64,000 bases of DNA, taken from Patagioenas fasciata. Taxonomy: Eukaryota; Chordata; Aves; Columbiformes; Columbidae. Below the pieces are notes generated by a model, which saw only the letters and a program-made list of their open reading frames with translations, had not been told where the DNA came from and made no database searches. The stretch lies in contig NC_092522.1 of the NCBI RefSeq assembly GCF_037038585.1, positions 52,267,661-52,331,660 of the forward strand, in the 5' to 3' direction. Numbering within the stretch: position 1 is the stretch's first letter; every line of letters begins with the position of its first letter. Shown piece by piece: positions 1 through 44,740 of this stretch. Made by a program: the position numbers and the translations under genes.

Positions 1-621
1 TCTGCAGTGCTTTCTTCTTAACGTCTTTTGATGGGAATTTCACCTAATCCTCAGCTGTGAGCCCCTTCTCTTTTACCAGATATGTCAAAAGAACAAGTCT
101 CTTGTTTAGGTTGTGAGCACCAGGCAGCCAGGCCTGTTGCTCAGCTCAGTCTGGCAGTGTGTCAAACATATTGCTAGTTCTTGACAAATAACAAATGCTA
201 AACCAGCCACCACTTCCTAGCAGTGCTTTGTGCTCGGTGCCATTGCTGCACTGCTGAATCCACCCAGGCGGTTTCCTGGTGTTACCATTGCGCGTTCCAG
301 TCCTGCCCTTAAGAACAATGAATTTCCAGATGCCTCATCTGGAATACTGTGCCAGTCTACAGCCTAAATCTTTACCAGAAACATCTGTGTTTATATTCTG
401 GATCCCAGTAACTAGAAAGTGCAGGGACCACTCAGAGCACATGTTTTAAGCCGAACAGTCAAGAGGAGCCAGGACTGCAGACACGTCATCTTTTTTTTGT
501 CAGTCCTGCAAGGATGGCACAGAGCTGAGAGAGGACACGCTAAACAAAGCCAGGGAGCCCCTCTGCAGATGCTGGAGGTGTACAGGTTGTTGTTGATTGT
601 GATCTGTTCTTCTCCTTGTAG
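1..621 (+). other. RPS6KA2: RPS6KA2 intron, 3' part
   Basis: Intron sequence upstream of the first visible exon, ending in a pyrimidine-rich stretch and TTGTAG at 616-621. The exon encoding the end of the N-terminal kinase domain lies off the left edge. I see no other gene or recognisable repeat in it. Confidence 0.7.
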
Positions 622-33578
<32,957 letters not shown>

Positions 33579-34930
33579 CAGCACCCCCAAAAGGCCTCTT
33601 TGAAAACCCACAGTTTATTATTTGAGAGATTCATCTTTACTTGGCTAGCAGAACTTTTTTGGATCACTGCACATGAAATTGCCAGAACTAGCAAAAGCCC
33701 AGCATAAGGCAAAGTTCTCCTTTGCTCCATCATTTCTTTCACATTCCAGCCAGGGTCCTGAGTTTAACAACTTCACAAATATGTGCCAATTTTGCCAGTA
33801 GCTCCATTTCCTTACTGAGATAAAGCCAAATAAAGTAGGTGCGCTCCATCCTCCCCACCCTAGGAAATACTATTTTTGAGTCCTTAAGATGTTCCATGGG
33901 AACACTGTTTCATTTTGTTTCTCAAGAAAAGCACTTTTTGCTATGAAGAACTCAGTCAGGTTTGAATGTTTTCAGCTGTTTTCAGGATGTGTCACGATTA
34001 AGCGGCTTGGCTGATAACCAGTAAACATCTACTGATCTCCACTCACCCCAGGAAGAGTGAAGGCTGCAGAGACAAATGAATAATACCTTACTTGAAGCAT
34101 GTGCTATACAACATGAAGGAGAGATTGCTGTCGGTGGTAGAAATACCTTCTGATTTCAAGAATTCTTTTGCACTTTGCCCCTGCCCTCTCTGAAATGAAG
34201 TCTGCACCACTCAAGGAGTGTGTGTCACCAGCCCTGACTTAATTGGAGGTCTCCAAGAGCAGAAAACCTCTGAGAAACTCGGTGCTTTGAGGAGATTATT
34301 GGGTCTTACCAGACTGGGAAAGCATTCACATAAAACAGCATGAGTAGGAGCCTGTGGACCAGGGGAAAAAGAGGTGTCTGGTCTCGGACAGCAACCAGGA
34401 GGTGTGGGAAGACGAGATGAGGGGGCTGGGGAACCAAGCAGCAGCAAGTGTGGGCAACTTTGAGGACAATAAGAAGAAAGACCCCTGGCAGCATGGTGGA
34501 GAGTACTGCTGAAGGGAGCTAGTGTGCACATGCTTAGGGGGCAAACTGAGATTCTCTTTAGAAGCGAGGGACAGTCCCTTTTTGGTGGCTGGCACAGAAC
34601 AGGGTGGCAGGGCGACTGGGCAGCCGAGGGGCTGGGTGGGTCAGTGCAGCTGTCCCCCCACGTCGTCACCAAATCTGCTCACGGAGTCTGGCTCTGATTG
34701 GCCAGAGTGCCACCCTGGAGCAAGCCAGACCACTCCAGTGATCGATCCCTGCCCTTCCCTGGCTGCTCACCCAATCTGCCTCAGTTACCGATGTCTCATG
34801 TCCCTGCCTGGCTGTTCCGCTCTAGCAGAGCTAAACTCCCTATGCCACGTGTGTGCAGAGAGTACCCACTTCTGAAGAGTCCAGCTATCTCTGTTACAAG
34901 CTTTAATAATAATAAATTATCAGGAGAAAC
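33579..34930 (+). other. RPS6KA2: RPS6KA2 3' UTR, proximal part
   Basis: Follows the TAG stop directly. AATAAA hexamers occur at 33829-33834 and 34911-34916. The second is followed by T-rich sequence within about 30 bases and is a plausible cleavage site. The 3' end cannot be fixed from sequence alone, and transcripts may run further (see 40767). Confidence 0.6.
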
Positions 34931-37900
34931 GGGAGGATGCTCTGTTTTTATATTTATATAAATATGTACATGTGTATTTATATACTTATAAAACAAAAGT
35001 TCTGTACCCTAATACCTGGATTTTCCTAGTTTAGGGATATAAAACTTTGTTGAAATGGTCTCAGCAAAATGGACCATTTTTCTTATTCCCTGATCTCAAA
35101 AAAATGAGCGAGGTTTGTGGTGTCGGATGTGAACTATTTTTTTATTCTTTTTCTTACCCGTCTTGTCTTACGGTGGTCAAAAGCAGATCAGGATTCTTCT
35201 TTGTAGTGCTTTTATTAATTTTTGTTTTCCAAGTAAGTTTTGTCACCTCACATGCTTTGTGGGAAAAGCTAATGTGCTATGTTGGCTTTTTTTCTTTTGT
35301 GATGGGAAAAAAAACAAGGGGCAAAATATGAACATGGAGCTTCATATGCTAGAGATGGTAATTTTTCTTTGCTGGGTTGTATGTACATCTCAGTGCTGAA
35401 CTGGAATTACGAGATCATTGCCTCAGAGTGTCCGAGGGAACAAGGAATTGTATTTGCTGTAGCAATATGCTTCCTAAAACTAGCTTTGTTCCAATGTTGA
35501 CTGAAATTTGTTTGTTTGCATTAGCCTATTTTTAAATTTAAATTTATTCTTAATAATTTAAAGCTATATTTAATGTTCAGGTTTATGTGCTGTGCACAGA
35601 GGAGTGCTGCAAAGCAGCTCTCCTTGAAGCCCTTCTCTTTTCTAGAATAAACAATGCTGTGAAACTTCACACTGTGGCTGAGTTGGCTGAGACTGGTGTG
35701 TGCAAACACGCAGGTGTGTGTGTGTCTATGGTTATACATGCAGCGGTCCTCATTCTTTCTACTGACTAAGCTGTGCTCAGTGTCAGATTTTTGCTGCCTT
35801 TACACTTTTCCTCTTGTTAGAAGTCAAGTCTCTTACATTTCTGTTAGCGGCACACTGCGAGGCGAGTCCACAGGCACGGGATATCCTGGCTGATGCAGAA
35901 AAGCCCTGGCCAGGCCTTTATTACCTAGAGGTGACCTCTATCCTGGAAGAAGGCACGGTGAGCACAAGGATGCTGAAGGGAAGGCTGGGTTTTCTGGGGT
36001 GCCAGCTGATTTATGCTGTTTCAACAAAATATATTTCTGATGGTTGGTTAGATGTATTGTATGCAGGCAGAGTGTTGCAAGTATTATGTACAGGTTTTTT
36101 TCGCCCCCTGAGATTTCCTAGTCATGTTTCATTGCTTCGATTTGCTATCTCTGCACAGCCATTGGAATGTCTAATTCCCTCTTGATACACTTGGTCTTAA
36201 TTATTTGAGCATTTTTTTTCACCTGAATATTGTTGTAGGCCAAGCTTACAGGATGTTGCTCTACCCAAAGTTTAATGATTTGAATCTCTTCCTGATGCAG
36301 TTCTTCCTAACTACCAGCTATCACCCTATTAACCATACAAAGTTTGGACCACATACAGAATGGTACATGTTGATGCTCATTAATTACTCTATAAGCCTAT
36401 AAATTATACATAATGGGGTTTGCTTATTAAGATTTTGTTGCTAATGCATCCAGATGTATGCGTGTGTGTGTATATCTAAATACATACACAAAAAATGTGT
36501 TGTCCCAGCTTGTCCAAATGAGAACAGAAGTTTAGTCAGTGCTTGAGATGACAGAGGAGTTTTGTCTGTTGCATTGTTGAAAATCTGTCATTGAAAACAG
36601 TAGCAGTTAGTCTGGATGTGGATGGGTGGCTGTGCCCATCCACGGAAGAAGCTGTCCTGTCTCGTCTCCACCTTTCCTAGCTGTGCATGCCCATGCACCA
36701 CAAGGCAGATCAGCCCCCTTCTCCCCAGGGTGGCCATGGGAGGTGCTCTTCTGAGGGTTTTCTGACCTGTTTCAGTCAAGCTGAACCAAATTAAACCATT
36801 TTGACTGTCAGTCTTGCTGATCCAGCTTACTTGGACTGAAATACAAGACCCTCCATCAGCAAATCCAAGGGACACATCCTGGCAGAGGGGAGGAATGCAC
36901 CATTGGCACTCGTTATTTCAGACTGATTGCAGCCACTGCTTCCCCTGGACCAGCGGGATCCAGGTGAAGATGCACGGCTGTGGCCTAATTACTGCTACAG
37001 CTGCTTTTAAACCAGCATCTCCTTTCCAGACTCCTTGCTACAGTATAGCTCAGCAAGAAGCATTTTTCTTTCTAGATGAAAACTTGACTGAAAAAGGCTT
37101 AGCCTCTCTCTTTCTCTCTTTTCAGTCTTAAGGGACTTCTACTAAATGTCATGCTTAACTCCTGAAAGTCTGAAAATCACTTTGAATTAGATCATACCAT
37201 CTTGCAGCTTATTAGTCTGCAAAGTGACCTAGTGCCTTAGGCTATTACAAATAGTATAGTTACATTTCTGAACCATCAAGGTGCACAAAGCTATGACCAT
37301 GCAAAGCATACTAAAGTGCATCTGTCACATACATAGCCAGCTCATCTGGAGAATCACTTCAAAAGCTGTCATTCAGTTCAGCAAGAGGCGAGTCTGTGCA
37401 GTAGGCAGGAGGCATCTCCCCACACTTCACAGATCTGGACCCCATCTCTGTAGCTCTAGGATTTTGAAGAAGCCAAAATGGCCCCGATGAAGAATATTGT
37501 GGGAAGAATTACCCCAGTTCCTACACAGCACCACAGCTTGTGTATATGGCAAAGGTATGGGAGATGCTGCTCAGAGGGAGAGCTGACCCCAGCCCATAGT
37601 CCCCCATTATTTTTTACTTATTCCACATCTGTTTGATTTTTCTAAGCAAGTTTTAACAGCAGGTAGCATTTGTAAAGCCTGTTTTTTTCAGCAAACCACA
37701 AGTGACCCTCACAAACACTTTGTAACTCATCTCTACATCTCAAAAAAAAAAAAAAGTCTATCTGACAATAGATTCTGGTTTGCTTCTCCAAAAATCACCT
37801 GCAACAGCTCCCTGAGGTGGCCTCAGGTACCGGGGATAACCCGAACACAGAGAATGGGGAGAAGCACATCTTGAGTAACATGACATTACATTGTGAAGTG

Positions 37901-40800
37901 CTATTGTGTGCCACACTCTTACAAAGTACAAATTGTGTGTACTGGGACTCTTTTCAGCCAGATTTATGGTTGAATTGGTTTGGGGCTGAATTTGAAAAAG
38001 ACAATAAACCTGTTGGCTCACAGGGTAGATCAGACTCTAGAAATCTGCATGCAGATCTTTAAGTGACAGGCTGGTTCTGTCTGCATAGTGCAATGCTCTC
38101 TCCAACAACTTGTACCCAGCTTTGGTACATCCAAATATATCTGAACCTTGGCTCAGTATAGCAATTGCTGTGTGTCTATAGATGAAGTATGCCAGGGCTT
38201 GCATCACCGCCCAAGGCAGGAGTGCCACAGAGATTTCTTACGCCACCAGTCCACAGAGCTTATGCCAGAATATGCAAGTGCTGGTGCTAAAAAAGGCAGG
38301 CACTCACTTTCTCTTGACCTCAAATGCTCATCTGTCCTTTTGCACCTCCCTTATCCAGGTCACACGGGGCAAAGCAAATGTTTGTGCATCAGAAAAAGTG
38401 ACTGGGGACAGCAGGAAGGCAACAGCATCTTTTTTGCCAGCAATGCTGTCAACACATTGGTGTGGCTACTTCATTGGTGCCTCTGTCCCTCTGTTTCTGA
38501 GTTATGCTGAGCTGAGCCCAGATGTGGCTCAGAGTCAGGATGATAAATGATGGGATGCTTGTACAGCAGCAGGTTACCAGTGCCAGGCTGTGCACACACA
38601 GGGGAAGAACAAGTCCAGGCTTCTGAAAATTTGCCACAAGTTCATATAAACTCCCTGTAACTAGAAGGTATAGGGCCACAGATTACATGCCATGGGGACA
38701 TAATATTGACTGTGCATATTTTTGTCACCATTGAGTTTATAAAGAGAATAGAAAAAATCTTGGGGTTTGTTTATAAATCACCAGTTTTTACAGAGGAAAT
38801 TCCTGGTTCTGTGGAGTGCTACAGCTTTCTAGATCTCTAGTAGGAGTAAGGCAGACAAACATGGAAGATAAACTGGATTACCATAGCAGAAAATGAGGTA
38901 CCTTAGTTTTCACTGGAAAATTATTTTCAATCAGGTGTTTTGAAGCTCTGTGTTAAGACACGTGTAGCAAAAATGCCAAAGCAAATATTTAGAAAAAAGG
39001 TTATCTTGTGGAACATCTACAGATGGCGCCTTTAAACTAGAGCCACGTGAGCTCCAGTGTCACATATCTGAATCCCAAAAGACAGGCACGCAGCACAAGT
39101 GGGCAAACCATCTCACCTTACATTAAAAATTAGAAGGCCTAAAATAATGTTAATAAGGTTATTTAATAGTTCATTTAAAAAAATGTGCAAGCCCATTTTC
39201 TTTTCATCTTTTGAAGTATACATCATAATCCTTTAGAAGTGTGTTATTACCTCCTAGCTGACCCTGCTCCTAAAACCCTGTATTGCCCCAAGACATTGTG
39301 GCTAAGCTGTTTCTGGTACCTTGGTTCTTCTGTGAGCACAGTCTCACACCCCTCATTCCGTGTCTCCCACAACAGACGCAGGCAACAATTGCACATCCTC
39401 TCATATTCTGAAAGTTAGCTAAAATGTGAATGTTTAAACTCAGAAGACAAAGTGAAGTTAAAAGCAAAGTTCTCACTGCGTACGGAACTAAAATTCTCAG
39501 TTTTTAGGTGAAGGATGGATAGAAGCCTGTGCAGAACAAGAATGTTACAGAGCAAATAAAGTCTATTCATAAGTGTTGTGAGCCTAAGTGTTGCATTTCC
39601 GTGTGCAGCTAGGTGACAATACATGCACATCAGCCAGCTAACCAGGAACCTGAGCCTGCATGTCAGTACAGACTTGCACATGGAGATGTTTTGCAGCCCA
39701 ACGTTTAGACTCTAAATTTAAGATTTTAGCCCTTTGAATCAGCCTGTGTTGTGTAAACTATTATGTTCAGTGTTGACCTGTACAACCACTACTGCTTCCT
39801 TTGGTATATGTAGTTATGGAGTAAATTTGTGCTCCATTATGTCTCCTAAATGGATGTTATGACTATAGTTTCAGAGATGTCATAGCCTGTAAGGCAAATA
39901 AGGAGAATGCATGCCCTCTTTAATAAATGCAAATTTTGAAATGAGAGTCTGAAAATAAGCATTTTGAAGTTCAGAAAATTAAAACCAGTTGCTAAAAAGA
40001 TTGTTTCTGATCTGCTACTGAGAACCAAATCTTGCCTGCCGCACCTATATACTGGTTCCTTAAGCCATGTGCATTTTCAGTGAAACGAGAGCAACAGCTC
40101 AGAGCAGGGTCCTCTTTCCAGTGGCAATAGTGGAGTCTGACCATTAGGTGTGATGATGTGTGCAAGGGGTTTACTTGGGTAGTATTAAATGAATTTGACA
40201 AAATATGAACCATGATCTAGCACTTTGTTTACAGGCTCCATATTCATGTTTACAAACGATGACTTCTGAGGCTCACACTTTTTACATTTCCTGTATGAAA
40301 AGGGCAGCCAGTGTACAGATATTTATTATGTTTACCAGCGTTTCTGAATAGATTTTTTTTATAGTACATGGTTTTATGAAGTGTAATATTTTTATAGCAG
40401 AATGATTATCTTTGGACTTTCTATATTGTTACCTACAACTGTTTGCAAATAAGCTCTTTGCTCCCTTTTTTCTGTGCACTGTATTCAGTGTTGCTGCTAC
40501 TGTTGCTGGCTTCAGCTGCTGCAACCCCACTGTGACATGGGCTGATGGTATTGTGAAACTGTTCAAACTAACTTCAAAAAGCTGTGATTGTGCTGAAGGG
40601 CTGGCTGCCTGCGGGGTCCCTCCCCACAGGAGGGATGGGGAGCTGTAACTCTGTCAGGGCAAGAGTTTACTGTGGATAGCCCCCAAAGAAAATCCTCAGT
40701 GCTCACTTCTGTCTGTACTCCACCATTTTGGCTTGGCATGCCCATCCTTTCCTTTCTTTATACAGAAATAAAAAAAAAAATTAAAAAAAAGGATGCTGCT
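34931..40800 (+). other. Possible extended RPS6KA2 3' UTR or intergenic DNA
   Basis: No protein-coding gene recognised. The stretch is free of recognisable CR1, and its last 600 bases (about 40200-40800) are T-rich, ending in AATAAA at 40767 followed by A-runs. This layout fits a distal 3' UTR, so an extended RPS6KA2 transcript is possible, but it could equally be intergenic. Direct transcript evidence would decide. Confidence 0.35.
40767..40772 (+). terminator. Candidate distal poly(A) signal
   Basis: AATAAA embedded in an A-rich tract (40766-40790) and followed by a GT/T-rich stretch at about 40791-40822. It is the last strong plus-strand hexamer that I noted before the sequence loses its UTR-like T-rich character. 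Internal A-runs could also cause false poly(A) priming in cDNA, so this stays a candidate. Confidence 0.3.
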
Positions 40801-43800
40801 TGTTTTTGCATAATTCCTTTCTAGTCACCAAGCATTGGCCATGTTTGAATGCCGTGTGTTGGTCGCAGTAAAAGCACACAGTTACCTTTTCAAATTATAC
40901 CTGGAGCTGTTACCTCTGTGCAGCCTGAATACTCAGACCTCTGGTTTGAGAAGCAACAAGTAAACCTTTAAATCCCCATAGATCAGACAAGCCCACTCAC
41001 CAGACAAATTTAGGATTTCGCTGCCAGACAAACAAGCACTTGCACACAAGCTGCCTGGCATAGATTTCCTTTGCCCCTTAGAGATCTTCCGAGGTGCAGT
41101 TCTCCTGGAAACTGCTGGTTACTGGCAAACAACCTGCAAAGCCTTCTCTGCTTCTTCAACTGGCCAGTGACCACAAAAGCAAAATCAACATCTCCTACTT
41201 TGAAAAATTGTTTCTGCTTCCCTGCTGTTACCATGTCTGAGCCTGTGCACCATTACACCGGCGTTCACGTCTGTGGATTTCCAACAGCCCCAGCAGCATC
41301 GCAAAGATGGTGAGTCCGGCTCAGCCTCCCCGCAGGAACAGCATGTGGTACCAGATATGGATAAATTGTGCATGATTCAGGTCCAAGCAAGCATAATCAA
41401 GCAAACTTGGACTTCACATACACTACTCATAGGATTTCTGGTCTGACCATAGGTAGTCTCATGCCTCTGTTCTCCTCCCAGCTGCTCCTGTCCTTCTCCT
41501 GCTTCTGTCCTTCATTTATTTGCTCTATCCCTAAAAGAAATGACCCTTCCTGCTCCTTTAGTCCTCATGGGTTTTCATCAAAAGGACACACGTATGTCCC
41601 TCTCCATCCTCTTCCTCTGCATCCCAGTACCTACCACAAATTACTCCTCCTTTCCCTTACCAAGCTTCTTTCCCACAGGTCCATCTCATGTTTTTTATAG
41701 CCTCCTCTGACAGGCAGGACAACGACTTCTGTACACATGTCTTCATAGGTCCAGTGGTTAAAAAAGGAGGCTTTCCTGAAGAATCTTAATCATACACAAG
41801 AAAATCGAAATGGGAAAACTGGGGGAAGGGGCAGGCAACAAAACAAAACCAAACCACAAAACAAAGCAAATAAACAAACAAAACCCCAAAGCAAGCAAAC
41901 ACAGGCTTTCTTTTCCCTCTGTTTCTGCTCCTTCATTTACATGACTATGATGAGGAATGAGCCAAGTTCAGCCACTGCTGGACATACATAACTTAGCAGA
42001 GGATCTGGTCATGAAGCCCTGTGGCACACCAGGTCCTGGGCAGGCAGATGTGAGTCTTTCCCTCCAACTCCAGAAAAAAAAAAAAAGATGTCTAAGAGGA
42101 AGGTTTTCCAGAATATGTTCAAGTGCCTGATAGAAGACACAGCCCTTTTAGGAAATATGCATCAGCAACCATCTTAAATCTCTGCACTTACTGACAAGTA
42201 ACCAGTTGTTTTTTTTCACTGGATGGAGAAAAATGCATTTGTAAAACCACTCCTCTCCCTCTTGTAATTCTGCTCTTTAGTCAATTTCTTTGTTAGTTCT
42301 TATTTCTTTATCCCAACCCAGTTTACCTTTGGCTTCTTCACCCCCTTTTTGCGTACCGTGTGTACCATGAGAATTGTCCCTGAGACTCAGAAAGTCTTAC
42401 ATGCCTGAACAGCATCTTTTTCAAGGGCAGTCAAACTGCTGGCTGAGCACCTCAGGCACTACAGCAAAGCAAATAATAGGCAGTAACAATAACAGCTAAT
42501 GTCTGAAGCTCCTAAGAGGCAGAGATTTTGCATTAAAATCTATGAAGAATAGCTGAAGACAAGGATTTTTGATTATGCCCAGCTATTCACATTAAGCATA
42601 GATAACTTTGCAGTGCACTGGCTGCTAAAGATGCTGTGCTCCCACTATCTGGATGCAAGATGGAAGAAAGGCATCTCTGTACATTCATCTAGATGGACTG
42701 GAGAGCTATTTGTGGTGCTTTCACTGCTTTCTAAACAACCAAAGCTGGCCTGAGCTCAATTCCATTCTTTGTTGAGGAAATTAGTTTATTAAAAGGCTGG
42801 TGACTCACCCTCTGTGGTGAGGCTGGGTGTTGTTTTGGCTTGGTACACTCCTGCATAACTGGTTCTTCCCATCCTTCAGGTTCTGCAGTCACTGGTAAAA
42901 ATAGCCACAGTCACAGTGCCTCACACTTTCCCTACTGCAGGAAGAAAGCTTCAATTTTAATTATAGTCTGCTTGCTAAGGCAGGCAAATAAAGAGTCAGT
43001 GATTCCCAGCATATTTACCCAGACTTTCCAATTGTCATCTTACTGTCTGGGCTATTCTCTCTATTGCAAACTCTGTTATAATCAGTTATTTGCTTTACTT
43101 ACCCATTCAGGCTAGCTGCTTCTCCAACAGTATAGTCAGTGTGAAGTGTCAAGGCGTGTTTTACCTTAGCATTTGACTTGGACAAGTGGGGGGATTTCAG
43201 ATGTGAATCTCCACTAACTGCTATTATATTATCTATATTGACCTCAACTGAGTCAGACACAGCAGGCAGGTCATCCCCTAATGCTAGTAACCATGTCCCC
43301 TTGAGAACTAACATATTGAGAAAATAATGTTATTAAATTTAAGCATATGAGACTTTTGCCAGAAGCCTAAATTTATTTCACCTGTTGGTAGTAAAACAAT
43401 TAATCTTTAGGAAGATTAGCTGTTAAAACGGACCCTTAAACACAGAGAACAGAAATAACCTGCATTTCGCTACAGAGAAGTAGCAAGTGACCCATGAACT
43501 TTTAAACACTCTTGATAGTGCTGATCTTTTGCTATTTGGACCTCTGCTCTTCTGCCATCTGTAGCAAAGGTGAGGATTATTTATTCTGCAATTCAAGTGC
43601 CAATTTGTTATTACTTCCTTAAGCCCAGGAATGACAGCAACCTTCTGTGAAGCTCATGTCAGATATCCAGCAGACACATTCACACAACTTGCACAATCTC
43701 CAGTTCCAGGAAGTCTCCAAGTGGCCCCATGTTCTTCTGCCATCCGATAGTCTGTGAGGAAAAATACAGCACTGGCATTTGAACCAAGGTGAGTTATACA

Positions 43801-44404
43801 TTAGTACATCCACCAACACATGCGGAAGACATTGGTCTTACACTAACATGACCTTTAAACTCGGTGTGTTTTTTTAACGTTAATAGCAAATAAAGTAAAG
43901 AATATCTCCACTGTGATACAGTGAACAGCTGAAAACAGCCTGAGACAGGCTGGGTGGCTTCCTAGGTCACAGAAGCTTTCTTCCAGATCATGCTTCATTT
44001 CAAGTACGATGCCTAACTGGGGATGATCCATTGCCATTGGCCATATCCTGTACTTAAATGCCAGTGCTTCAAGTATTCTTGATGCTTTCAGTCAGTATCA
44101 CCAACAAGCACTTAACACTTTCAAAAATTGATCTATAAGAATTACAAGAAAAACTTCATCAATGTAGCTGGACGCTTCATCTCTGGCTTTTAAAGGAAAG
44201 TGGAAGAAGAGTTTAGGCAGTATATGTTAAAGGTAAGAAAATGTCATGCAAACCCCATCATTCAGGCCTCGAGCCATTTTTAAAATGCACCAACTAATGT
44301 CACTGAATATACTTAGAGGGTTCAGAGTTCAGATGCAGGGAAAAACACAAAACACTTGCCACGGAGATGACTAAACACACTGATCTGTTGAGCTCAGCCT
44401 GGAG

Positions 44405-44740
44405 ATGACAGAGAGACAACTTGATTATTGCCTGCAAGAATCTTCACAGGGAGAGAAATCCCAGGTTCTGGAAGCACAGAGAGACAGATCGGAGCACAAA
44501 AATGAGCAAATGTCTGGGTGCAAAGTCCACACAGCTCCAGCCGCAGTTTTAAAAGTGAAGCTGGTTATTCGTCGGAACAATACCATCAAAAGAGGAGTTT
44601 TCTGTTCCTCTCAGTCACTTGCAGTAGATACACCATAAGAGACAAAAGGTTAGTACAGAAGCAAGTGGAAGACAATAGTCTTCAGTAATCTGGAAATCAA
44701 TTTAAATTCTATGATGATCTCTTTTTGTCTGAAGTATGAC
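44405..44740 (+). mobile_element. Degraded L3/CR1-type LINE, 3' region
   Basis: Plus-strand segment with the block order of an ancient L3/CR1 3' end: GAGAAATCCCAGGTTCTGGA, a purine-rich stretch, AAGTGAAGCTGGTTATTCG, CGGAACAATACCATC and a TCTCAGTCACTTGCAG block. Highly diverged and non-coding. Recognition is by eye against remembered consensus layout, so the boundaries are approximate. Confidence 0.5.

Noticed and set aside
34211-34672. 153-codon minus-strand frame in the RPS6KA2 3' UTR region
   Set aside because: Pro/Ser/Cys-rich with overlapping frames on the same strand, typical of a GC-richer non-coding patch.
41071-41313. Possible exon ending GATG|GTGAGT
   Set aside because: A good donor-like sequence, but no matching protein family and no clear acceptor or partner exon.
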